A stretch of 36,057 nt of DNA, taken from positions 1-36,057 of the forward strand of contig CAMDHJ010000017.1 of assembly GCA_945897865.1 (NCBI GenBank). Direction: 5' to 3'. Shown here piece by piece: positions 25,005 to 32,786 of this stretch (within the stretch, counting starts at the first letter, position 1; each line of letters starts with the position of its first letter). A program made the translations under genes and the position numbers. This DNA comes from Tepidiphilus sp. J10 (GTDB taxonomy: Bacteria; Pseudomonadota; Gammaproteobacteria; Burkholderiales; Thiobacillaceae). The notes under the pieces were generated by a model that was given only the letters and a program-made list of their open reading frames with translations, had not been told where the DNA came from and did not search any database.

Positions 25005-25455
25005 ATTCATCGCCTACCGCTTCCATGTCTACCTCTATCTGCGCGAAGGCGACGACAACCTGCTGTGTCGCGGCGCGTTCAGTGAAGTCAGCGGCCTGGA
25101 AGCGAGCATGGCACCGAAGACCTACAAGGAAGGCGGCCGCAACTGGGGCGAGGTGCAACTGGCCGGACCGGCGACGTTTCCTCCCATCGTGCTGAAGCGC
25201 GGCATCACCGAACTCGCCGACCTGTGGAACTGGTTCGACGCCACCACCCGCCAGGCCAATTACGGCCTGCGCTGCCGGGGCCGCATCGAAGTCATCAACC
25301 CCGACCAGCCGGACCGTCCGGCGCTGGTCTGGACCCTCACCAACGCCATGGCCACCAAGTTCAAGGGCCCCGACCTGTCGTCCACCGCCAATCAGGTTGC
25401 CGTCGAGGAACTGCAACTGGTGCACGAAGGGCTCGAATTGAGCCGGCCGAGTTGA
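24997..25455 (+). CDS. Second tail tube-like protein (Afp5/Pvc5-like)
   Basis: 152 residues, a diverged paralogue of the first tube protein: YRFHVYLYLREGDD, AFSEVSGLEASM, VLKRGITELADLWNWFDA and a C-terminal VAVEELQLVHEGLEL. In Afp/PVC particles the second tube protein forms the ring that joins the tube to the hub. The start overlaps the end of the sheath-like gene by 8 bp, so translation is coupled. The order tube, sheath-like, tube, Pvc7-like, hub agrees with an adaptor role. Confidence 0.88.
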   Translation: MSEFIAYRFHVYLYLREGDDNLLCRGAFSEVSGLEASMAPKTYKEGGRNWGEVQLAGPATFPPIVLKRGITELADLWNWFDATTRQANYGLRCRGRIEVINPDQPDRPALVWTLTNAMATKFKGPDLSSTANQVAVEELQLVHEGLELSRPS

Positions 25456-25474
25456 ACTAACAGAGACCAGAACC

Positions 25475-26248
25475 ATGCCGCAACCCCAGATCGCCAAAGC
25501 CCTGTTGATCCCGATGAACGGGGATCAGATCGAAACCGATGTCGGCAAGCACATCGTCGTGCAGTTCAACCCGGCGACACTGCGGGTGACGCTGTCCAAC
25601 ACGCTGAAGGCCGACAACCACGGCGGCGCCGGCGGCGCGGCGGCGCAGTATGTCGACAAGAGCGAATCCAGCCTGACGGTGGAACTGCTGTTCGATACCA
25701 CCGTGGCGCATGTCGAACAGGTACTCGGCGCCGGCGGCGCGGTGCAGCGGGAAACCTCGGTGGAAGCCAATTCCGATGTGCGCAAGCTGACCCAGCGCAT
25801 CGCCGAGGCGTTCATGAAGCCGATCGACCCCGAATCCGACCGCCCCGGCGCGCCGCAGCGCTGCCGCTTCCAGTGGGGAAGCTTCCAGTTCACCGGCATG
25901 CTGGCGACCTACAGCGAGACGCTGGATTTCTTCGCGCCGGAAGGCATTCCGCTGCGCGCCACGCTGGCGCTGTCGTTCAAGGAAGACCGCTACCAGTTCA
26001 CGCTGGATGAGTCGGTACGCGCCGGCCCGCGCCAGGCGCCCACCTTCGGAGCCGGCGGCGCCGGCATCAGCGCCGACCGCGCCACCCAGGCGGCCGGCGG
26101 CAACCCGCGCAACTGGCGCGACACCGCCAACTTCAACGGCCTGGAAAATCCGCGCCTGACGCCGGAAGGCGGCCTCAACATGCCCGCCCCCGGCCTGAGC
26201 ATTGCCGTCGGCAGCGGCATCGCCGTGCTGGTTGGGGCGGAAAGGTAG
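25475..26248 (+). CDS. Pvc7/Afp7-like tube-hub adaptor protein (257 aa)
   Basis: The N-terminal ~180 residues fit the CIS tube-protein N-terminal domain: IVVQFNPATLRVTLSN, SSLTVELLFDTT, RCRFQWGSFQFTGMLATYSE and DFFAPEGIPLRATLALSF. These proteins link the tube ring to the VgrG-like hub. Afp7-type proteins normally end in a LysM domain. Here the C-terminal ~75 residues are Gly/Ala/Pro-rich and show no LysM pattern, so the tail is unusual. Five bases separate its stop from a 54-codon gene. Confidence 0.85.
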   Translation: MPQPQIAKALLIPMNGDQIETDVGKHIVVQFNPATLRVTLSNTLKADNHGGAGGAAAQYVDKSESSLTVELLFDTTVAHVEQVLGAGGAVQRETSVEANSDVRKLTQRIAEAFMKPIDPESDRPGAPQRCRFQWGSFQFTGMLATYSETLDFFAPEGIPLRATLALSFKEDRYQFTLDESVRAGPRQAPTFGAGGAGISADRATQAAGGNPRNWRDTANFNGLENPRLTPEGGLNMPAPGLSIAVGSGIAVLVGAER

Positions 26249-26253
26249 AAACC

Positions 26254-26418
26254 ATGCCCGTAATCATCGACGAAGTCCTGATCGACATTCAGCCCGGCCA
26301 GCAAACGACCGGTGACACCGCGCAGCCGATCCAGCCTGCTGAAAATGGCGAGGCGACCAAGCTGATCGAACTGCTGGAACTGGCGCGGGAACGCATGGAG
26401 CGGCTGCGCTGTGATTGA
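26254..26418 (+). CDS. Small DUF5908-like injection-system protein (54 aa)
   Basis: A short gene, opening MPVIIDEVLIDIQPG and ending in a charged helix (LIELLELARERMERLRCD). The opening resembles the DUF5908 family of about 55-65-residue proteins found between the Pvc7-like and hub genes of many eCIS clusters. The GTG start of the hub gene lies inside its end (8-bp overlap), which supports real translation. The role is unknown; by position it may help hub assembly. Confidence 0.7.
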   Translation: MPVIIDEVLIDIQPGQQTTGDTAQPIQPAENGEATKLIELLELARERMERLRCD

Positions 26419-27454
26419 TCCTCAAGCCCTGATCAACGCGCGCCCCAGCTTCCGGGTCGAAGGCCAGAGCCGGCCGAATCTGGGCGAGGCCCTGCTGGCC
26501 GCGCAGATACGCCTGCCGCTGGCCGGCATGGCCAGCGCCGAAGTGCGCCTGCTGAACTGGGGCAATGCCGGCGATGCCGCGCGGCCCGACTTCCGCTTCC
26601 AGGAACTCGGCCTGGGCAATCGCCTGGAAATCGGTTTTGGCGACGAAACCGTGTTCGACGGCTGGATCACCGGCATTGAGGAACGCTACGGCGAGGGCGC
26701 GCCGCAGATCGTATTGCTGGCTGAAGACGCGCTGCACCGGCTGGCGCGGCGGCGCGAAAGCCGCGCCTTCGAGGACATGAGCCTGGATGACGTGGTGAAT
26801 CAGGTGGCGCAAGGCGCCGGTCTGCAGGCCGACGTCAACGTTTCATCGGTCAACGGCACCTGGTATCAACACAACGAAAGCGACCTCGCCTTCCTGCTCC
26901 GCCTGCTGACCGCGCACGATGTCTCGCCGCGCCTGCAACAGGGCAGCCTGCGGGCGCGCGACGAGGAAGCGGACCGCGAGCCGATTGCGGTCGATTCCGG
27001 CCGCAACGCAGACAGCATCCGGATCATCGCCGACCTCAACCGGCAGCCGCTGCGGGTCGCCGCGCGCGGCTACAACCTGGCCGCCGACAGCGAGGCTGAT
27101 AGCCAGGCGGACAGCCTGAGTCCGGCGCCGCAAGGTGAAACCGCCGCCGGTGTGGCTGGCGAACTCGGCTGGGAAGGCGATTCCGTGTTGCCGCATCCGT
27201 TCCCGCGCAGCCAAGAGGAAGCCGAGAATCTCGCCGCGCGCGGTTTCCGCGCCCGCGCCAAACGCTTCCTGCAGGGCGAGATCGTCTGTCGCGGCGAAGC
27301 TCGCCTCGGCAGCGGTCGTGAAATCGAACTTGCCGGCGTCTCGCCGCGCCTCACCGGCCGCTACCGGGTCGTCGATTGCCAGCACCGTTTCGACGCCGCC
27401 ACCGGATTCAGCACGCGCATCAAGGTGCAACGTCCGGACTGGAACGCAACATGA
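26411..27454 (+). CDS. Hub protein, phage late control D / gp27-like (N-terminal VgrG part)
   Basis: 347 residues. It matches the gp27-like half of VgrG/Pvc8: RPSFRVEGQ, AAQIRLPLAGMASAEVRLLNW, LEIGFGDETVFDGWITGIEE, then VNGTWYQHNESDLAFLLRLL, an almost diagnostic VgrG/gpD motif. It forms the trimeric hub under the tube. In Afp/PVC the hub and spike are one protein; here they are two genes. It starts at a GTG overlapping the DUF5908-like gene by 8 bp. Its stop overlaps an ATG at 27451 (ATGA) that is not the present start of the spike gene. Confidence 0.9.
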   Translation: MIDPQALINARPSFRVEGQSRPNLGEALLAAQIRLPLAGMASAEVRLLNWGNAGDAARPDFRFQELGLGNRLEIGFGDETVFDGWITGIEERYGEGAPQIVLLAEDALHRLARRRESRAFEDMSLDDVVNQVAQGAGLQADVNVSSVNGTWYQHNESDLAFLLRLLTAHDVSPRLQQGSLRARDEEADREPIAVDSGRNADSIRIIADLNRQPLRVAARGYNLAADSEADSQADSLSPAPQGETAAGVAGELGWEGDSVLPHPFPRSQEEAENLAARGFRARAKRFLQGEIVCRGEARLGSGREIELAGVSPRLTGRYRVVDCQHRFDAATGFSTRIKVQRPDWNAT

Positions 27455-27600
27455 ACAGCCATAGCTGCGTAGGTTGGGCTGACGAAAGGAAGCCCAACAT
27501 GAGCCACCGCCCAAGGCTGTTGGGCTTCCTTTCGTCAGCCCAACCTACGGATTTCATGCCATTCCGAATTTTGATAGCGAGTCGCCATGAACGGCCATAG
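27451..27600 (+). CDS. Bridging 49-codon open frame across a palindrome (hub-spike junction)
   Basis: Opens MNSHSCVGWADERKPN and ends at a TAG at 27598-27600. Its ATG overlaps the hub stop by 4 nt; its stop lies inside the first codons of the spike gene. Most of it is read from the palindrome. Its first 15 bases, ATGAACAGCCATAGC, are a near copy (14/15) of the spike start ATGAACGGCCATAGC at 27587. It probably arose when the palindrome entered the original spike start. Its value may be to carry ribosomes to the spike gene; a functional peptide is unlikely. Confidence 0.35.
   Translation: MNSHSCVGWADERKPNMSHRPRLLGFLSSAQPTDFMPFRILIASRHERP
27468..27549. repeat. GTAGGTTGGGC-family palindrome, copy 2 (hub-spike gap)
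   Basis: Two perfectly complementary 32-bp arms (27468-27499 and 27518-27549) and an 18-nt loop. Outer ends CGTAGGTTGGGC are as in copy 1; the inner part reads GACGAAAGGAAGCCC. It is flanked by a near-duplicate of the spike gene start (27451 and 27587, 136 bp apart). Confidence 0.88.
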
Positions 27601-28231
27601 CCTCGGACCGCTGCAGGAACTGCATCTGGCGCAGGTGACCGACAGCGCCGATCCCGACACACGCGGCCGCGTCAAGGTGCGTCTGCACAGTCTTGGCCTG
27701 GAACTGTGGGCGCCGGTGGTGACCCTGGGCGCCGGTTCCGGCTATGGCGTCAGTTGCCTGCCGCGCATCGGCGAGCAGGTCGTCGTCGCCTTTCTCAGCC
27801 CGGAACAGCCGCTGGTGCTGGGCGCGGTGTGGAGCGGCGCGAGCAGCACGCCGGCAGACGCCAGTCCGGTGGAAGAACGCTATGTGGTGCGCACGCCGGC
27901 CGGCATCCAGGTCATGCTTGACGATGCCTCTGCCGGCGCGCGGGTGAAGATCGAAACCCCGGCCGGCTATCACCTGACCATCGACGAGGGCAGCGGCGGC
28001 AAGGTCACCGTCGAAAAAGGCGGCGAGAAGATCGAGATGAGCCCGTCCGGCATTTCCATCACCACGTCCGGCCAGGTCAAGGTGGAAGCGGCGCAGGTCA
28101 ACGTGTCCGCCGGCATGGTGCAGGTCGATTCCGGCATGAGCAAATTCTCCGGCGTGGTGCAGTGCGACACGCTGATCAGCAACAGTGTGGTGTCGGCCAG
28201 CTACACGCCGGGCGCGGGGAATATCTGGTAA
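27587..28231 (+). CDS. Spike protein, gp5/baseplate-V-like (C-terminal VgrG part)
   Basis: 214 residues. Residues about 8-85 form an OB fold: LHLAQVTDSADPDTRGRVKV, LWAPVVTLGAGSGYG, LPRIGEQVVVAF and LVLGAVWSG, as in gp5/VgrG. The rest is a repetitive beta-helix-like needle (VKIETPAGYHLTIDEGSGGK; KVTVEKGGEKIEMSPSGISI). It makes the piercing spike below the hub. It is a separate gene from the hub, with 132 bp and a palindrome between. No strong ribosome site stands before the ATG; the bridging frame may supply ribosomes. Its stop overlaps the next ATG (TAATG). Confidence 0.9.
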   Translation: MNGHSLGPLQELHLAQVTDSADPDTRGRVKVRLHSLGLELWAPVVTLGAGSGYGVSCLPRIGEQVVVAFLSPEQPLVLGAVWSGASSTPADASPVEERYVVRTPAGIQVMLDDASAGARVKIETPAGYHLTIDEGSGGKVTVEKGGEKIEMSPSGISITTSGQVKVEAAQVNVSAGMVQVDSGMSKFSGVVQCDTLISNSVVSASYTPGAGNIW

Positions 28232-29952
28232 TGAAAGCCCATCACCAACCCGTGCTGCACGCGCCCTGGTACGCCGACCCGGCGGACGGCACCGTGCTGC
28301 ACCGCTATCTGGACGAACAGTTCCTGCCGCGCTTCCTGCAACAGGCCCGCTCCGGCCGCCTGCAACGCAATGCCGATCAGGCCTGGCGTGGCGAGGACCG
28401 CTTCGGCGGCCGCATGGACTACCCGACGCTGCGCCTGCCGGTGCATCGCGCCTTCTACATTGTCAGTTGCGAAGTCAGTTGCGACACCTTCGGCCTGCCG
28501 GCGCTCGATCCGAAGCGCGTCGTTTCCGCCGGCATGGTGGTTCGGCGCGGCCCCTCGCCAGCTCAGGCGATGCGCTGGATCGTCAAGGAAGGCGTGGCGA
28601 CGGGCTGGTGGGACGGCGACACCGGCAGCGGCGAGCCGTGCGACTGCCGCCGCCTGCGTCAGCTCGGCCTGTTGCCCGAGCGCTACCCCGAACCCGCTTA
28701 CAGCGGCGAGGAAACCTATCCAATGCATCCGCTGTTCCTGCATGCCAAGGGGGAATCCGGCGTCAGTCGCAGCCATACGTTGTTGTGGGGTTATCTGCCG
28801 CTGGGCGGCCAGGTGCGGGTCGATGGCGCACCACCGCGCGAACCGAAAACACCGGAACCCGATTACGCCGGCGAACATGCGTGGCCGTTCGGCACGCTCA
28901 ACGCCGACGACTGGCGCCAGGCGCATGGCTATCAGGTGCGCGCCGGCAATGCGCAGCCGGAATTGCGCCAGTTGCTGAACAGCCTGCTCGGCCGCTATCG
29001 CGTGCAGGACGCCGACAACCCGGACAATGCCCCCTTGCGGCAACTGCTGGCCGGCATCTATTTTCAGGACTCGCCGCTGCTGATCCGCCGGAGCTGGCAA
29101 ATGTTCAGCTTCGACCTGGGCAAGGTGAAGCTGAAGAATCTGTATTACTTCTCGCCGATCCAGGCCGCCGACCTGAACCAGGACGGCGACCCGATCCTGA
29201 ACCCCGAGCGGGAACGCGACAGTCTGTTGTCGTATTTAGACCAGCGCGCCGAACAGATTCTTGAATGGCTGTCCTGGCAGGATCGCGGCGAGACCAGCGC
29301 CCTGCCCGGCCTCGGCGAGCCGAATGTGCAGCCAGCAGATTCAGAAAGGAATTTCCCGCGCCTCGACTTGAGCCTCTACATCGACAGCGGCCAGGCGGAA
29401 GCGCTGCGCGATCTGCTGGAAATCCGCGCCCGCGCCGAACTCGATGCCAGCGACGTCGGCACCGCGATACCGCGTTTCGGCCAGGCCGATGCCGATGTTT
29501 TCCATGTCTTGCCATTCCTGCGCTATCTCGACGAAAAGGACTGCGAACGCATCGCCTGGGGGCCGGCCAGCCAGCCGTTCCGCGTCGCCTCGCCGCTGGC
29601 GCCGCAAGCGCAACGGCCCAGCCTGATCGTGCTGCCGTCGCTGGCCGATCTGAAACTGGGCGGTCCGCGCGGCCTCACCTTTGTCGCGCCGAAGTCGCTG
29701 GCGGACAAGATTCTGCAATTGAAGCTGGACATGGATGTGAAGAAGGAAGGCCCGGGCAATCCCGGCGGCGCCTGCTTCGGCTTCAGCTTCAGCCTGCCGG
29801 TGATCACCCTGGTCGCACTGATTCTGCTGATGATCATGATCAATCTGCTCAACATCATTTTCTGGTGGCTGCCCTACGCCTTCCTGGCCTTGCCGCGCCT
29901 GTGCCTGCAAGCCATCGCCAAGCGCGCACAGAGCGCTGCGGGAGGCGGCTGA
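28231..29952 (+). CDS. Unrecognised injection-system protein with C-terminal membrane segment (573 aa)
   Basis: No family recognised. The ATG at 28231 overlaps the spike stop by one base, and its stop overlaps the gp25-like start (TGATG), so it is locked into the operon. The N-terminal half is soluble, with VHRAFYIVSCEVSCDTFGLP and a GEPCDCRRLRQLG cysteine cluster. Residues about 525-560 are strongly hydrophobic: LPVITLVALILLMIMINLL then IIFWWLPYAFLALPRL, one or two membrane helices, preceded by a Cys/Gly-rich GGACFGFSF. In PVC the spike-tip (PAAR) gene lies near this place. Candidate roles: membrane anchor, tip protein, or membrane-active payload; none is shown. Confidence 0.75.
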   Translation: MKAHHQPVLHAPWYADPADGTVLHRYLDEQFLPRFLQQARSGRLQRNADQAWRGEDRFGGRMDYPTLRLPVHRAFYIVSCEVSCDTFGLPALDPKRVVSAGMVVRRGPSPAQAMRWIVKEGVATGWWDGDTGSGEPCDCRRLRQLGLLPERYPEPAYSGEETYPMHPLFLHAKGESGVSRSHTLLWGYLPLGGQVRVDGAPPREPKTPEPDYAGEHAWPFGTLNADDWRQAHGYQVRAGNAQPELRQLLNSLLGRYRVQDADNPDNAPLRQLLAGIYFQDSPLLIRRSWQMFSFDLGKVKLKNLYYFSPIQAADLNQDGDPILNPERERDSLLSYLDQRAEQILEWLSWQDRGETSALPGLGEPNVQPADSERNFPRLDLSLYIDSGQAEALRDLLEIRARAELDASDVGTAIPRFGQADADVFHVLPFLRYLDEKDCERIAWGPASQPFRVASPLAPQAQRPSLIVLPSLADLKLGGPRGLTFVAPKSLADKILQLKLDMDVKKEGPGNPGGACFGFSFSLPVITLVALILLMIMINLLNIIFWWLPYAFLALPRLCLQAIAKRAQSAAGGG

Positions 29953-30356
29953 TGGCACGTGCATCCAACACCCCCGCGCCACGCAGCCTGCCGCTGCTCG
30001 ACGGCGTCGACGCCAGTGGTCGCCTGGCCTGGGCCGAAGGCAACAAGAGCCTGCGCGAATGCATGCTCAACATCCTGCTGACGCGGCCGGGCGAGCGCCT
30101 GATGCGGCCCGAATTCGGCGCCGGCCTGGGCAACTTCATCCATTACCCGAACAACGAAACCACCCGCGCCCTGATCGCCGACGCCGCCCGCCGCGCGCTG
30201 GTCCGCTGGGAGCCGCGAGTGCTGATCGAAGACGTGCGGGTTCTGGCCGATCCACAACGGCCGTCGCACGTTCACCTGTCCATCCACTACCGCATCCGTT
30301 ACGACGGCGCGCGCGAACGGCTGGACTTTTCACTCAACCTAAGCAGCAACGCATAG
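29952..30356 (+). CDS. Baseplate wedge protein, gp25/GPW-like (Pvc9-like)
   Basis: 134 residues. The gp25 family pattern is clear: SLRECMLNILLTRPGERLMRPEFGAGL contains the conserved N-I-L-T-x-P-GER-x-x-x-PEFG core, followed by TTRALIADAARRALVRWEPRV and a C-terminal strand pair ending in LDFSLNL. gp25 joins the sheath to the baseplate wedge. It starts at an ATG overlapping the stop of the membrane-segment gene. The frame is open further upstream but only as a shadow of that gene. The next gene begins 9 bp later. Confidence 0.93.
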   Translation: MARASNTPAPRSLPLLDGVDASGRLAWAEGNKSLRECMLNILLTRPGERLMRPEFGAGLGNFIHYPNNETTRALIADAARRALVRWEPRVLIEDVRVLADPQRPSHVHLSIHYRIRYDGARERLDFSLNLSSNA

Positions 30357-30365
30357 GACACCACC

Positions 30366-32612
30366 ATGCCTCTGCCGATGCCCAATCTGGACGACCGCCG
30401 CTTCGACGATCTGGTCGAAGAAGCGCGCAGCCGGCTCGCCCGCCACCTGCCGGAACTGACCCTCACCTCGCCCGGCGACCCGGTACATGCCGTGGTCGAT
30501 CTGTTCGCCTGGCTGACCGAAACCCTGCTTTACCGCGCCAACCAGATCCCGGAGCGGCAACGCCTTGCCTTCCTCAATCTGCTGCAACTGCCGTTGCGGC
30601 CGGCGCGGCCGGCGCGCGGTCTGGTCTGCGTCGATGCCGAAGCCGTCGCCAATCAGGCGCCGCGCCTGCCGGCCCTGCTGGCGTCGGAAAGCCTGCTCAA
30701 GGCGGGCGCCGCCAACTTCTCCAGCCTGGGTGAAGTGCAACCCACCCCGCTGGAACTCCGTTTGCTGATCAAACAGGCCATCAGCGACACACGCCTGAGC
30801 GAACTCGGCATCAGCAAGGCGCAACTGCGCGAGCAATATGGCGTCGAACTGGGCGAGGAAGCCGCCAGCTTCCAGCCGCGCAGCCTGCTCGCCGGGCGCG
30901 ATGTGCTCGACCTTGGCGCGGCGCTCGGCAGCGCGCTGTATTTCGCGGTTTGCGCCAAGAAACCGCTGGTCAACCGCGCCGATGCGCTGCGCGAAAAGCT
31001 GGCCGGCATCACGCTCAACATCGGTCTGGCGCCACTGGACGACGAGCCGAAGGAATTCGACGGCACGCCGGGCAACCTGGCCAGCGAACCGCCGCCGCGC
31101 ACGCTGGAATGGGATATTGCCTGGTGGCCGGACCCGCTGAACCGGCCCGACGATCTGCAATGGCTGCCGCTGGAAGTGGTCGCCGACAGTTCCAACGGCG
31201 CCCGCCGCATGGGCGTGGCGCGCCTGCGGCTACCGCGCCAGGCCGGCTTCCTGCGGGCGCCGACCAGCGGCGATCCGCAATTCGCCGGCTTCCGTGCCAG
31301 TCCGCCGGAAGCGCCGGCCGACCTGGTTCCCGGCCAGTTGCTGTTCTGGCTGCGCCTGACCTGCCCGGCCGAACCCAACCTGCGCCTCGGCTATGCGGCG
31401 ATCAACGCGGTCGACGTGATCGGCCAGGGCATTGCGCGCGATGTCATGCTCGGCATCGGCGACGGCCGGCCGGACCAGATCATCCAACTGCCGGCGCGCG
31501 ACATCGACGCCGCCAGCCTGCAATTGCAGGTCGAGGAAGCGGGGCAATGGGTGGACTGGCAGAACACGCCGCATTTCGCCGCCAGCGGCCCGGACAGCCG
31601 GGTTTATCGGCTCGACGCCGCCGCCGGCCTGATCCAGTTCGGCGACGGCCTGCGCGGCCGCCGCCCGGCGGCCAACATGGGCATCCGCGCCGCGTATTAC
31701 CGTCACGGCGGCGGCGACAGCGGCAACCTGCCGGCCGGCGGCATCAAGGAACTGCACGGCGGCAGCGGCGGGCTGAAAGTCCGCCACGAATGGCCGACGC
31801 GCGGCGGCGTCGCGGCGGAAAGCGTGGCGGCGGCCGAACAGCGCATCCCGGCCTTCCTGACCCACCGCGAACGCGCCGTCACGCGCGACGACTTCCGCCA
31901 ACTGGCGCGCGACAACCCGGTCAACCCGGTGGCGCGCGCCGAAGCTATCGCCGGCTTCCTGCCCGGCGCAAACCTGGCCAGCATCCGCCGCAACGTGCCC
32001 GGCGTGGTCAGCGTCTTCGTCATTCCACCGGCCTGGCCGGGCGTCAACGACAACCAGCCAGGCCTGGCCGCCGCGCCGCGTCCCGGCGCCGGCCTGTTGC
32101 GCGACGTCTACACCTATCTGTCCGAACGCACGCTGCTCGGCACTGAGTTGTATGTGCTGAGTCCGCAATACCAGCCGATTTCGCTGGCGCTTTCGGTCGA
32201 AGTGATTGACCCGGCCACCGAACAGCAGGTGTTCAAGGCGGTGGAACGGGCGCTGCAAAGCTACCTCTGGCCGTTGCCGCCGGGCGGTCCGCGCGGCGAA
32301 GGCTGGCCGCTCGGGCGGGCGGTGGAGAAGAACGAACTGCGTACCCAAGCCGGTCGTGTCGCTGGTGTCGAGGCGGTCAACGTATTGCGCCTGTTCTATC
32401 AGGATCTGGCCGACGGTCTCTGGCGCGAGTTGAGTGAAAGCCAGTCGCTGCCGCTGACCGACTACCAGCTGCCCGAATTGATGGCGGTGCGCCTGCAGGC
32501 CGGCGAGGACGCGCCGGAACAACCGCGCGGCTTTGCCCCGGACAGCGACCCCGGCCTCGGCGCAAGCCGCCAGGTACAGATCGCGGTGCCGGTGATCCCG
32601 GACAAGTGTTGA
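30366..32612 (+). CDS. Baseplate assembly protein, gp6/baseplate-J-like (Pvc11-like)
   Basis: 748 residues. The opening MPNLDDRRFDDLVEEARSRL followed by SPGDPVHAVVDLFAWLTETLLYR is the hallmark of 'putative baseplate assembly proteins' of injection systems. The centre has RLDAAAGLIQFGDGLRGRRP and GIRAAYYRHGGGDSGNLPAG; the C-terminal region is baseplate-J-like (RAVTRDDFRQLARD, VSVFVIPPAWPG). It forms the wedge ring around the hub. Its last codons and stop (GGACAAGTGTTGAG) are duplicated 167 bp further on, beyond a palindrome. Confidence 0.93.
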   Translation: MPLPMPNLDDRRFDDLVEEARSRLARHLPELTLTSPGDPVHAVVDLFAWLTETLLYRANQIPERQRLAFLNLLQLPLRPARPARGLVCVDAEAVANQAPRLPALLASESLLKAGAANFSSLGEVQPTPLELRLLIKQAISDTRLSELGISKAQLREQYGVELGEEAASFQPRSLLAGRDVLDLGAALGSALYFAVCAKKPLVNRADALREKLAGITLNIGLAPLDDEPKEFDGTPGNLASEPPPRTLEWDIAWWPDPLNRPDDLQWLPLEVVADSSNGARRMGVARLRLPRQAGFLRAPTSGDPQFAGFRASPPEAPADLVPGQLLFWLRLTCPAEPNLRLGYAAINAVDVIGQGIARDVMLGIGDGRPDQIIQLPARDIDAASLQLQVEEAGQWVDWQNTPHFAASGPDSRVYRLDAAAGLIQFGDGLRGRRPAANMGIRAAYYRHGGGDSGNLPAGGIKELHGGSGGLKVRHEWPTRGGVAAESVAAAEQRIPAFLTHRERAVTRDDFRQLARDNPVNPVARAEAIAGFLPGANLASIRRNVPGVVSVFVIPPAWPGVNDNQPGLAAAPRPGAGLLRDVYTYLSERTLLGTELYVLSPQYQPISLALSVEVIDPATEQQVFKAVERALQSYLWPLPPGGPRGEGWPLGRAVEKNELRTQAGRVAGVEAVNVLRLFYQDLADGLWRELSESQSLPLTDYQLPELMAVRLQAGEDAPEQPRGFAPDSDPGLGASRQVQIAVPVIPDKC

Positions 32613-32626
32613 GAGGAGCGAACGCA

Positions 32627-32779
32627 ATGCGAGCCAACCAAATGTCGGCGGGCGATCGTAGGATGGGCCAAGCGCAGCGGGCCCATCTGTCGTCGTCAGG
32701 TGATGGGCCCGCTACGCTTGGCCCATCCTACGGTTATCTCTTGAACGGCCGGGTACCGGCGGTTTTGGACAAGTGTTGA
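32627..32779 (+). CDS. Bridging 50-codon open frame across a palindrome (gp6-Pvc12 junction)
   Basis: Opens MRANQMSAGDRR, has a good ribosome site (GAGAGGAGCG) and ends VPAVLDKC, close to the end of the gp6-like protein (VPVIPDKC). Its TGA at 32777-32779 lies 7 bp before the ATG of the next gene. It reads through the palindrome. The end similarity comes from a duplicated junction sequence (32585-32613 and 32752-32780, 23/29 identical, last 14 exact). A coupling role is likelier than a peptide product. Confidence 0.35.
   Translation: MRANQMSAGDRRMGQAQRAHLSSSGDGPATLGPSYGYLLNGRVPAVLDKC
32657..32732. repeat. GTAGGATGGGC-family palindrome, copy 3 (gp6-Pvc12 gap)
   Basis: Two 31-bp arms (32657-32687 and 32702-32732) with one mismatch, 14-nt loop. 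Outer ends CGTAGGATGGGCC differ by one base from copies 1 and 2; the inner part reads AAGCGCAGCGGGCCC. It is flanked by a duplicated copy of the end of the gp6-like gene. Confidence 0.88.
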
Positions 32780-32786
32780 GGCGATC

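Noticed and set aside
27468-27549. Rho-independent terminator between hub and spike
   Set aside because: The hairpin lacks a T-run on the plus strand and lies within a coupled operon; it matches a dispersed palindrome family instead.
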